A program made the position numbers and the translations under genes. Positions 11,060 to 20,266 of a stretch of 53,846 nucleotides of DNA are shown here, piece after piece. The DNA is taken from NCBI GenBank assembly GCA_037447655.1, contig JBBHKE010001750.1, positions 1 through 53,846 on the forward strand, written 5' to 3'. The notes under the pieces were generated by a model. That model was not told the DNA's origin and did no database searches. It was given only the letters and a program-made list of their open reading frames with translations. The first letter of the stretch is position 1, and every line of letters begins with the position of its first letter. The stretch comes from Zygnema cylindricum. Taxonomy: Eukaryota; Streptophyta; Zygnematophyceae; Zygnematales; Zygnemataceae.

Positions 11060-13360
11060 CGCTTAACATCCTACACCTCCTCCTAGCCTTACTTCTGAGC
11101 TGTTCCCCTCTTTGGTTGAGGCTGCCAGGACTCAGGCCAAAGAGAGGAAGAAGTCATCACCTACTTCTTGCAAGAAAGAGTTGGCCCACAAGGTAACATT
11201 TTCTAGTCACTTCCATGAAGTTGGGTTCCATACCCGGTCCAAGGTTCCCAGAGCTCAACTCCCGATAAATCCTGAGATTTAATTAGATCCTCATCGGCTT
11301 GTATGAAAGGAACTCCTTGCCCTTCACAATCTCCATGAGTTGAAGGTAAAGAAGGAGTTAGGTCAAAGGGTAGCTCACACAGATCGAGCTAGGGTCGTTC
11401 GACCAGAGGGAGGATAAGTTGAAATTTTGAGCAGCTCTTTAAAAAGCAATTTTTTTCAATTTGTATTGAAACAATCCTGGAGGGGACTAGCTTCACGCCC
11501 TCAGACCACTCACTCCCAAGATGCGTCTACCAGTAGACTGTACAAAAGCCGAGCCACTTCTCGGGCCTGGGCTGGAGAAGGCACCAACATAAAAAGCAGT
11601 TTGGAGTACTTGAATGGGAAGAGATTTGATCACTGGGATAGTAAAGGGAGGTTCACACAGATGGTTAAGGAGGAAACGGTCTCTCCTCCAACGGTAGGGG
11701 CCTCTAAGAAGCCTCCTCAAGCGTCACAAACTGTTAGACCTTAAGAACGGTTATGGCGGACCAGATCTACCAATTATGAGGTTCCGAGTACTGGACCAGT
11801 TGACTTTTCGGAAGGGTTGTGCCAGACTAGGCCCAACGACCCAGAGATTTAGCAAGAGTCAAGAACTAGTAAAGATTTTGATATCTTAGGGACACGCTAC
11901 AGCGGGGGCCGGACCCGTCAATGTAGATTGGGAGGCATTAGAGGTGGAAAGGCGAAAGTTATGGGAACACGAATTGCATCTCATTCAGGAAGCTAGGCGT
12001 AGGTCAAATGGGATAATTTGCAGGCCGACCCCTACTTCCCCAAGGAAAGGACCATATCTCGAAGAGCCTATATCTGAATCTGCGTTCGATATTCCTCCCT
12101 CGAAAACTGGCCGAGATAATCCTCTTCAGGGGGAAAAGGGGGGGATCACAGGTTCTTATGGGAAGGGTTTAAGAACAGATCTACTTCCTAAATTTGTTGG
12201 TGCTCCTAACGAAAAAAGCCACTTTTGTGTCGGTGAAGGTTTTCACCAGTGTGAAAGCATTGGTGGAATTACGACCGGACAAAAGTGTTCATATTCCCTT
12301 AAGAACATCAACTCTTACCTCGCCACCTCCCAGACAATCCCCTGAACTTCCCTCATCTCTCTCCTCCACATCCTTTCTCTTAGTCCCCGGGACCTCCAGC
12401 TGACCCCCAGAACGTTCTCAAAATACCTTCAAAGTCAGTTGTTGGATTATTTGTTACATCCGCCCTCCCTGAAACAACCATTTATGCTTATTCTCCACCT
12501 CACAGGCGGTCTCCTTCCTCAAGTTCTGAGGCCCCACCTTTTGGTCGACCTGGACGCACAGCCCAAGGGAATACACCGTATCCCAAGCAACAACTTTCAG
12601 TTTTGTCCTCGTCCTCTCGGGAGCCTCCACCAAACCGATGGAATCTGTAATTTCCAACCGGCAGGACCAGTCATCATACGATGATACCCTCCACACCCGC
12701 GGGATCAGGAATAATACCCGGGGAGAACACATTCGCTCCAACAATATTTTTAGCGGCGAGCACTTCTTTAGTGGGAGGGGGATCAAACTCTCTTAGGGCC
12801 GCAACTTTTACCAGGGAACGAGGCGATTCTGACCCCAAAGACGAGGATCAAGGGACCATCTCACGTGCTCGGTTTGTCAACCCCACCAGGCCATCCTCTC
12901 CATAGTTCACTAATCTTGCAGAGGAGGAGAAAGAGATGGGGGATAACAAGATATTCACAAGGGATAACTCTCATATTGATTTCTCTGATTTTTAACTGTT
13001 GTGGAAATTCTTCACTCAGTCTGAAGTCAATAAGTACAGTGGAGGAGCCATTCTAGATGACTTCGAAACCAGTGTATTCCCCATGATAGTCAACAATCTT
13101 TCTGGAGGAGCATTGGCAGATTACAAAGAGATGCAACATGCCTTGATGGCTCCTAATATCAAAGTCTCATATCTGGCTTTGGATGCTGTTGTGTTACAAG
13201 CAGAGGCCGATCTGGCTTTTGCTACAACTGCCCTTATCACTGCCACCTTCACTGACGATATGAAATTGCAAGGACAAGGGCTTGCCCACGTGAATTTGTT
13301 GCAAGCAACCCGGGCCGCTTAGACTGCCACCCGAATGGTTGCCAACCCTACACCATGTTC
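11060..13360 (+). pseudogene. gag: Gag remains of the methyltransferase-bearing gypsy family, copy 1
   Basis: This stretch is collinear with 30450-32700 although every frame is broken. Shared landmarks are a Pro/Ser segment followed by SLxEAA (11070), GKRFDHxDSKGRF (about 11616-11655), a probable coiled coil starting ERRKLWEHEL (11944), and a capsid-like block at 12945-13320 that includes NKYSGGAILDDFE and ALADYKE. The capsid block keeps an open frame of 107 residues (12999-13322). Similarity ends at 13360 where the minus-strand copia A begins, so protease, methyltransferase and reverse transcriptase of this copy are missing. It shows the family has at least two copies here. Confidence 0.65.
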
Positions 13361-14740
13361 CACCCTTTTGGAATGTGTTTGCTTTTGAAGTGATGGCTTA
13401 GGTTAGCTACAATCGCTATAGCTGCTTGGTTGTCACACCACACTATTTGAGGTCCAGATTGCATAAAGTGAAGTTCTTGAAGGAGAGACTTTACCCACAG
13501 TATCTCCTTGACAATTGAGCTGGCTGCCATGTATTCAGCCTCCATTTTAGATTGAGCTGTGACTTTCTGAAGCTAGCTACTCCACCAGCATGTTCCGCTT
13601 CCAATCTTTACAATGAATCCGGTTGTGGATCGGCGGCTTGGCATGTCTCCGTGGCTCGTATCGCTCCGAGTCTGAATCTTGACCTCTTCTCCACCGAGAG
13701 AAAGTCTTAGATTTGGTGTCCTAGCAAGATACCAAAGGACCCTCTTTGCTGCCTCCCAATCTGATCTCCTCAGATTTTGTAAACTTCGTTTTAGAGCACC
13801 AACTGCTGTCGCAATGTCCGACCGTGTGCAGTTCATGAAGTATATTAGGGTGCCGACAATCTGACGAAATGGAATGGCAGCCATGCCTCCCCTGATTCCA
13901 AGGTGTCATAAAAAATGACTCCTCTCTCAGTCTCCATGCCTTCCACCTTTTGCATGAATTCCATGGGAGTGGCACTTCCCTTTGCCTCTGCCATGCCAAA
14001 CTTCTCAAGCATATTCCCAATCGCTTCCCGCTTTGTTAAATAGATTATTCTCCTATCTCTATCTCTTTCTACCTGAATTCCGAGAATGTACTTTTCCTCC
14101 CCTAAATCTTTCATCTCAAATCTCAAATTCAAGGTTTACTTTATTTTGTTAATCTCATTTAGTGACTTACTCAATAGCAGAAAATCATCTACATACACAT
14201 CAATGTAATTAATCCCATCTTCCCCTTCCATAAAATAGAATAAGTAATCTGAACTAATCCTCACAAAATCGAGATCAGTTAGAAACTCATCTAGTTTTAG
14301 ATTCCATTGGCGTGGAGCCTGCTTCACACCATACAAAGATTTTAACAATTTACAAACCAGATTTTCTTTTCCGGTCTCTGCATACATTTCACGTTGCTTC
14401 ATATAGATCACTCCTCTAAATCTCCATATTAAGAAGCTATCTTAACATCCATTTGATGTAATTTCATATCCTCAATGGTTGCTAAGGAAAATATAATTCT
14501 AACAGTTGGAAACTGGACAGCCGGAGATAAAGTCTCATGATATTCAATTCTCTCCTTCAAACTTTAGCCCTTTGCAACAAGCATAGCGTTGTATCTTTCA
14601 ATATAATTATCCGGATCAACTTAACTATGAAGACCCACTTACAACAGATGGCCTTTCGATCTAGCGAAAGCTCCACAAGTTCCCAAGTTTCAGCCTCCAT
14701 TATCGATCGCATTTCATCATTCACAGCGGAGATCCATTGA
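13348..14740 (-). pseudogene. pol: Copia A reverse transcriptase and RNase H (broken)
   Basis: Pieces read in order on the minus strand. SIMEAETWELVEL (about 14700) starts the polymerase region, followed by LYGVKQAPRQWN and YVDDFLLLSKS (14411-14136), where YVDD is the polymerase catalytic motif. ILGIQVERDRDRRIIYLTK and EAIGNMLEKFG come next (14132-13845), then RNase H parts at 13884-13573 and EAEYMAASSIVKEILWVKS with DNQAAIAI (13545-13348). The frame changes at least four times and the N-terminal third is full of stops. The protein ends in FKSKHI at the junction with gypsy gag. It copied element RNA into DNA in its active ancestor. Confidence 0.85.
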
Positions 14741-15152
14741 TCCTTTTTTGGGGGATGAAAAATCTTCTTTTATGGTGACCGGCTCCATTGTGGTAGCAGA
14801 AAATAGAGTATGTTACACCGGTTCACCTCGCAACCTGCTACTTTGCCTTCTTCCCCTTGGAAAATCTGAGGCTGGAACTGTTGGGTCCGTACGTTGCCAT
14901 CGAGGAGGAGGAGGAGTAGGAGGAAGTTGAGCTTGCTTTACAGGACGAAGAACCGGAATAACCGGATTAGGAATAGAGGGAGAACATGTAAAGAGGAAAG
15001 AGGAACATTTTCAAAAATTACATATTCTTGATTTTTGGCATTTTTCTCAAAATCTGTCATGCCAAAAACATCAACCGATTGACTTTCTTCATTAACCTGA
15101 ATATTCGTAGTAATTTGAAGAGTTTTCCTATCTTGGTTGTAAACTCTATAGC

Positions 15153-16552
15153 CTACTGACTCATCATAATAACCCATAAAAATTCTCGGACAGATTTTGG
15201 ATGAAGCATAGAAATAGGAAGATTATCCAAAATAAAACATTTACTACCAAAAACCCGGAAGTGACTTACATTGGGTTTATTTCCGGTCCACATTTCATAA
15301 GGTGTCTTCCCTTTTACCGCATTAGTTTTTATTCTATTCCTAATATAAGATGCACAAGAGAAAGCCTTACCCCAAAACTTGAAATCTATCCCTTTATCCA
15401 ACATCATAGATTTTGCACTCTCCGTTAAAATCCGGTTAAGTCTTTTGGATACTCCGTTTTTCTCTGGAGTATAAGGAACTCTAAAATGACGAGATGTGTC
15501 GTGTTCCCTTAAATAATCCGAAAATGCATTCGAAATATACTCTCCCCCGTTGTCAGACCGAAGAGAGAGATCGGCTTCCCGTGAAGCTTTTCCGCCCATG
15601 TCCGGAAATGCTTGAAGTGAGTGAACACTTAAATCTTCTCCTTCATAAAGTAAACTTTGCTATACCGCAAGAAGTCACCCGTAAAGGTAACTAGAAACCG
15701 GCTGCCACTTAGGGAAGGGAATTTTGACGGTCCCCACACATCCGAATAATTTGCAGCAAATCCGTGGCCCGGTTATCCGCGGTCTAAGGTAGGGGTAGCT
15801 TGTGAAGCTTCCCTTAAGCACAACCATCACATACATGAGACTCTTTTGGTCCTAACTTTACACAATATATCATATTTTGTTTCACCATTTTATCAAGTTT
15901 CCCATGATGAACATGGCTGAGCCTCTTATGCCACAAAACATTTTCCGAAAAGACACTGAAGTATGCAAAGTCAATTTCATTAGCCAATTCCGTCTGGTAC
16001 AACAGGTTTGGGCCTCGGCTACTCTCCCATCTTTGCTTACTACCTTTTTCCTATTCCTTTGCAAAATTTAAAATCTATTCATTTCAGCCACCTAAGTGGA
16101 AAACATTTTTTTCTTTAATTTGGAAATATAGAGAACATCATGTAAGGTTCTTTTTACAATCTCACCATTGACGTCACATGCTTACTCCACACTTCTCTTT
16201 GCCGTAGCCTCCAGACCGGTGTCATCCGTATAATAAATTCAACGAGTCGTACTCGGAGTAAGGGTTTTGAAGTAAGCCCGGTTGCCGCACATGTGGCAAG
16301 CGCAACCGGAGTCCATAATCCATCCATTCTCTTGAGGCCCCTCCATGCGATCTTTCGCAAGGGCAAAGAACTCATTGTCCTCCGATTGCAGAAAACTGAC
16401 CACATCCTCTTTTCCCCCCAACGGTTCATCTTGTGGTGTCTTGTCGAATGCAAGGAATATCGCATTTTTCGCCAAAAGTTTTGACGCATGCCCATTTGAA
16501 GGTGATTCATCCGATCGCACCTTCCATCCTGCACGATAAACTCATGTTTCAC
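15153..16552 (-). pseudogene. pol: Copia A protease and integrase (broken)
   Basis: GWIMDSGCACHMCGN (frame 16520-16239) is the copia protease active site with an intact DSG. LWHKRLSHVHHGKL (16002-15814) is the integrase zinc-binding region with its His pair, and SHVCDGCA supplies the Cys pair. RSDNGGEYIS and PYTPEKNGVSKRLN (15599-15153) hold the second Asp and the Glu region of the DDE core; the segment with the first Asp, about 15600-15800, is degraded. Several stops and frameshifts separate the parts. The C-terminal part, HFRVFGSKCFILDN, matches the 47-52 kb copy closely. Confidence 0.8.
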
Positions 16553-16974
16553 ATGCTTTTATAAATGCCGAGAACAGACGAAAAACATGACCTTGACCGA
16601 AGCATTAGACACACCTATCGTATTGCCTATAATTAGGATTAAGGGTGAAGTTTTTATTTCCAAAAAATCCAGCTGGCCTATATGTCTAAGCATTGTAAGC
16701 TACCGCTGATTTTCCACCTTTCAATGCTATGTGAGTTGCCTCTTCCTATAGAATGTAAGCGTTAGCTATAGCAATATTCCATCTAGCCTTCTCTAACCTT
16801 TTCAATTGTTTCGCGGCTCCTTTATATTAGGTAGGAAGCCTTCTCATTAGAATCATAGCTTGATGATAGGGAAGAAAATTCTCCCTAAAAAATACATTTT
16901 CCTACAACAAAAGCTTTAAGCCATTTCAATAGGTATTCATATCACCCTTGGTATACTTATATTATCTCATATTC

Positions 16975-17343
16975 TCAAATTTTCTCAGCAATTATAACCT
17001 TATTCTGCTCACTAGCTAGGACATAGGACCCCCGCAAAGCCTTCCATATGTCAGATGCTTTAGGGATATTGATATATGTCATGTTCGGATCTTCCGTCAA
17101 GAGTAATTTAAGAACATGGAATGCATCCTCAGTTTTATTTTCAAAATCCGAATCTGTATCCGGAAGAGCACCGGAAATCACATAATACAATCTCACTTGC
17201 TTAAGGTAAGACTTAGTCAAATCCGCCCAATATAAATATTTTTGGCCAATAAATAGAGGGATCCGTGAGGGTGGGCCTGTAACCTGTTGGTTTGAGGCAA
17301 CGAGTGACCCAAAAGAAGAAGAACAGGCACCAGCAGTTGCCAT
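16975..17343 (-). pseudogene. gag: Copia A gag N-terminal part, start codon inside LTR
   Basis: The frame begins with ATG at 17343-17341, inside the LTR, and gives MATAGACSSS then QQVTGPPSRIPLFIGQKYLYW. It crosses the LTR end (17285) and the primer-binding site without a break. SDIWKALRGSY is a typical copia Gag motif. The start was chosen by analogy with the 47763 copy; the frame is open upstream to 17388 without similarity. The rest of gag, 16560-16970, is too degraded to join. Confidence 0.75.
17272..17284 (-). other. Primer-binding site of copia A (degenerate)
   Basis: The minus strand reads GGTTACAGGCCCA directly after the LTR end. It differs at two adjacent positions from the GGTTATGGGCCCA seen in the other elements. 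Confidence 0.7.
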
Positions 17344-18096
17344 AATCTTCAGATTACAAGAGAGGAAAACTCTCACGGAAAACCACAAAAAAGACCAACT
17401 TCACAATGAAGCCCCAAGCAAACCAAACAAACACTAGCTCTGAAAATTTGCCAAAATATAAAAAATACATCAAAAAAACCAGAGGCAAAATTTTAGAAGG
17501 TTCTGCCAACATATCACAATGATCTTGCAATTCAAAAAGACACAAAAACTGCTTCGTATTTTTCCATACAATGAAATTCTAACTCTGAAATATTCTAAGT
17601 CCTACATATACAAAGTGAACCTACAGCTGATCTATACCGTACCACAATTACCGTGGTCTGCGGTACAATAAACATTAATCAAACTAAACCGCGCCGTCTA
17701 CTGTACAAGTATTAACATCAATCTTTAACCCTAGCCGCTGCCAAAGTACGCAGTCAAAGTTCGACTGCTGAAATGACGACTCGGTCATTATTTCTATTCC
17801 AAAAATGACAGCAAACTCCGTCCGCCGTCCCTGCATCCGTTCATCATCGCAAATGAGCCTCCACAGGTAAATCAGGTTCTTCAAGTGAATCTGTACTTTG
17901 TCATCCAACTCAAAAAGTCTTGACTTCCCCACGGACCGCCACGTATACATAGAGTGTACCGAATTTGTGAACTCCCTTTGGAGTAACATACCACACTAAC
18001 TCTCGTATACGTCAACTCAGTTTGTACACAAAAACGACTAAATCCGGAATCTCTTTCTCACACACGAGATATAGAGAGGACTAAAGGTTTCTAACA
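17285..18096 (-). repeat. 5' LTR of copia A (812 bp)
   Basis: On the minus strand it starts TGTTAGAAACCTTTAGTCCTC and ends AACCAACA next to the primer site. It aligns with the LTRs at 51984-52789 and 47295-47824 and with the solo LTR 26484-27325. Confidence 0.85.
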
Positions 18097-19362
18097 TCAG
18101 CAATAGATGGGCGACAACTATTAATGATGAGATGGCTTCCATTATGGAAGCAAACACATGGGAGTTGGTGGATTGTCCTCCGGAAAAAAAACCGATAGGA
18201 TGCAAGTGGGTATTTAAGTGGAAACTCAATCCGGTTAACACTATTGAGTGATTCAAGGCCAGATTAGTGCCAAAGGGGTTCACACACAAAGAGGGAGATT
18301 ATGAGGAGACCTTCGCTTCGGTTGTTAGATTTGCCTCCGTCCGGATGTTACTTAGTCTAGCGGCAGCGGAAGACATGGAAGTGCACTAGAAGGACATCAA
18401 AACCGCTTTCTTACACGGAGAATTAGAAGAAGAGATCTTCATGTGGTAGCCGGAAGGATTTGTGGAGAAAGGAGAAGAAAGTATGGTGTGCAGATTGATA
18501 AAGTCCCTTTACGGACAAAAGCAAGCTCCACGCCAATGGAACAAGAAGGCGGACAAGTTTTTGACAAGTTTGGGATATATTCTAATCAATTCGGATCATT
18601 CCATCTATCTATTTGAGGATGAGGAAGGTATAATTTTCATTGCTATCTATGTTGATGATTTGCATGTTTTGAGATAATCAATAAAGAAAATTAATAGATT
18701 GAAAAGGGATCTAAAGAGTAGATTTAAAATGAAGGACTTGGGAGAGGCAAAGTAAATTTTGGGAATTCACATGGAAAGGGATAGAAAGAAGAAAACAATT
18801 AGACTAACTCAAAAGGAAGCAATAGGGAATATCTTTGAAAAGTTTCAAATGTATAAAGCAACTAGTTGCACGACTCCAACGGACTTAAAGAAGGGAAATG
18901 AGGAGAGCTCACAAAAGGGAGTCTTGATCTTGGATGATGAGTTATGACCCGAGGAAAGCAAGTTCATGCAAACGATTACGTACAGACACGTTGTTGGTAG
19001 TTTATATATTTTATGATTTGTACTCGTTCGGTTATAGTAGCAGATGTAGGGATATTGAATAGAAGTTTGAATGATCTTTTGAAGAAAGATTGGGAAGCGG
19101 CCAAAAGGGTCATGCGATACTTGATGGGAACGAGATATCTGTGGTTGCATTTGGGAAAGGATAATGCTGACATCACCACTCAGAGTGATGCCACTTATAG
19201 GGATGGTTCGATGAGGAGGTTTACTTTTGGGTATGTGTTGTATGTTGGGAATGGGGCTTGCTGTTAGAGCAGTAAGCAACAAAAAGTGATTGCTTAGTGC
19301 ACCGTGGAGTTTGAGTATATGGCCTTTTGTTCACTTGTGAAAGCACTAATGTGGGTGAAATC
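18097..19362 (+). pseudogene. pol: Copia B reverse transcriptase to RNase H, 5' part (interrupted)
   Basis: The frame starts in the polymerase region at MASIMEANTWELVD and runs through GCKWVFKWKLNP, LYGQKQAPRQWN, IYVDDLHVLR (YVDD present) and MKDLGEAK to RNase H. Against the young element it carries TAG stops in place of conserved CAG/CAA or TGG codons (18387, 18447, 19265, 19295) and other breaks. It stops at 19362 in ALMWVKS because the young element inserted there; RNase H resumes at 25581. Upstream pol, gag and the 5' LTR are lost next to copia A. The protein family is certain; it cannot be functional. Confidence 0.9.
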
Positions 19363-20253
19363 TGAAATTCTGTGGTCTCCATTGACCCACAGAATGAGCA
19401 GCCTATGTAAAGCCTCTAGGATAATATTTGCCCCTTCTACTTTCCCGCTGAATAAGCGCCGCCCAGGCACACAAATATTCTGACCACTCTCACCCTTGTG
19501 AGGACAAGACTCCCCTGAGTCAAACGCAAAAAGAATCACTGAATTTGCTCACCCGAGCAGTAAGTTATGGCTGGTCAAAGATGACCTTTATAGTTACAAG
19601 CTCTCTTAGAGAGAGAGGTACCTAAATATTACTAAGTCTCGGTCTGCCTACTCACGACTACCTACTATTAAACCCTAGTCCAATAGGAACACTATAAAGT
19701 ACAAGAAGGTACAATGGGCGATGTACTTATTGTACAACTATTGTACGACAAGGTCTACAAGGTGACACCTGTCATATCGGAAGCCATGGTTCCTCCTCCC
19801 ATCTTCTCCGGTATCAAATAATGTGGCGCCACGTGGCACCGCGTGACGCTATATCCGTATGCCGCCGAAAAGCTTACTTCGCGTGGCGGCTTTAATGCCG
19901 GCCGTCCGATCAAAACATATTTTACACGGTTCAGATTCGCGTACATGCAGAAATTGCTCATTTTGGTTAGTCTGCTGTTAATTAGCTATTTTGTTAATGT
20001 TTATATATTTATGAAACCCGTCACGTGTATCGTTTCGTAACGCCTTAATGGTTAAGGCGTTAGGCTATAGAGGGTCTAGAGGTCACAGGTTCAAATCTAG
20101 ACCTAGGCATCATTTTATCCAAAATACCCTTATCTGCAAAAACTGCCACTTTCTAAATATGGCGGCAGCCATGGCGCGCCTTTGATCCTCACTCTCTTTC
20201 TTTAAAACAAAACTAAAATAGGGAAGTGAACTATTAATTACCTCTTTTCAACA
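19363..20253 (-). repeat. 3' LTR of the young copia
   Basis: The plus strand starts TGAAATTCTG and ends TTTTCAACA; on the element strand it starts TGTTGAAAAG and ends ATTTCA. It is 891 bp and holds a tRNA-like module at 20039-20110. Confidence 0.95.
20039..20110 (+). other. tRNA-like A-box/B-box module, antisense in the LTR
   Basis: TTAATGGTTAAGGCG resembles the A box and D arm of a tRNA, and GGTTCAAATCT (20088-20098) is a perfect B-box match. The CCTAGGCA-like end recalls an acceptor arm, but T-arm pairing is poor and no anticodon arm is convincing. It is not a functional tRNA gene and may be a SINE or tRNA relic. Confidence 0.55.
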
Positions 20254-20261
20254 CTCCCCTT
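20254..20261 (-). other. Polypurine tract of the young copia
   Basis: AAGGGGAG on the element strand lies directly before the 3' LTR, as required for plus-strand DNA priming. The same GGGGAG-TGTTG junction recurs at several other LTRs in the window. Confidence 0.85.
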
Positions 20262-20266
20262 AATTC

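Larger units (their letters stand above)
13365..18096 (-). mobile_element. Decayed copia element A (3' LTR lost)
   Basis: On the minus strand the order is LTR (18096-17285), primer site, gag, protease, integrase, reverse transcriptase and RNase H, all interrupted by stops and frameshifts. The 3' end is lost inside RNase H at about 13365, where the gypsy gag begins. On its right it abuts the reverse transcriptase of copia B, so A probably inserted into B. Same family as 47295-52789. Confidence 0.85.

Noticed and set aside
20039-20110. A functional tRNA gene
   Set aside because: The B box is perfect, but T-arm pairing fails and no convincing anticodon arm exists.
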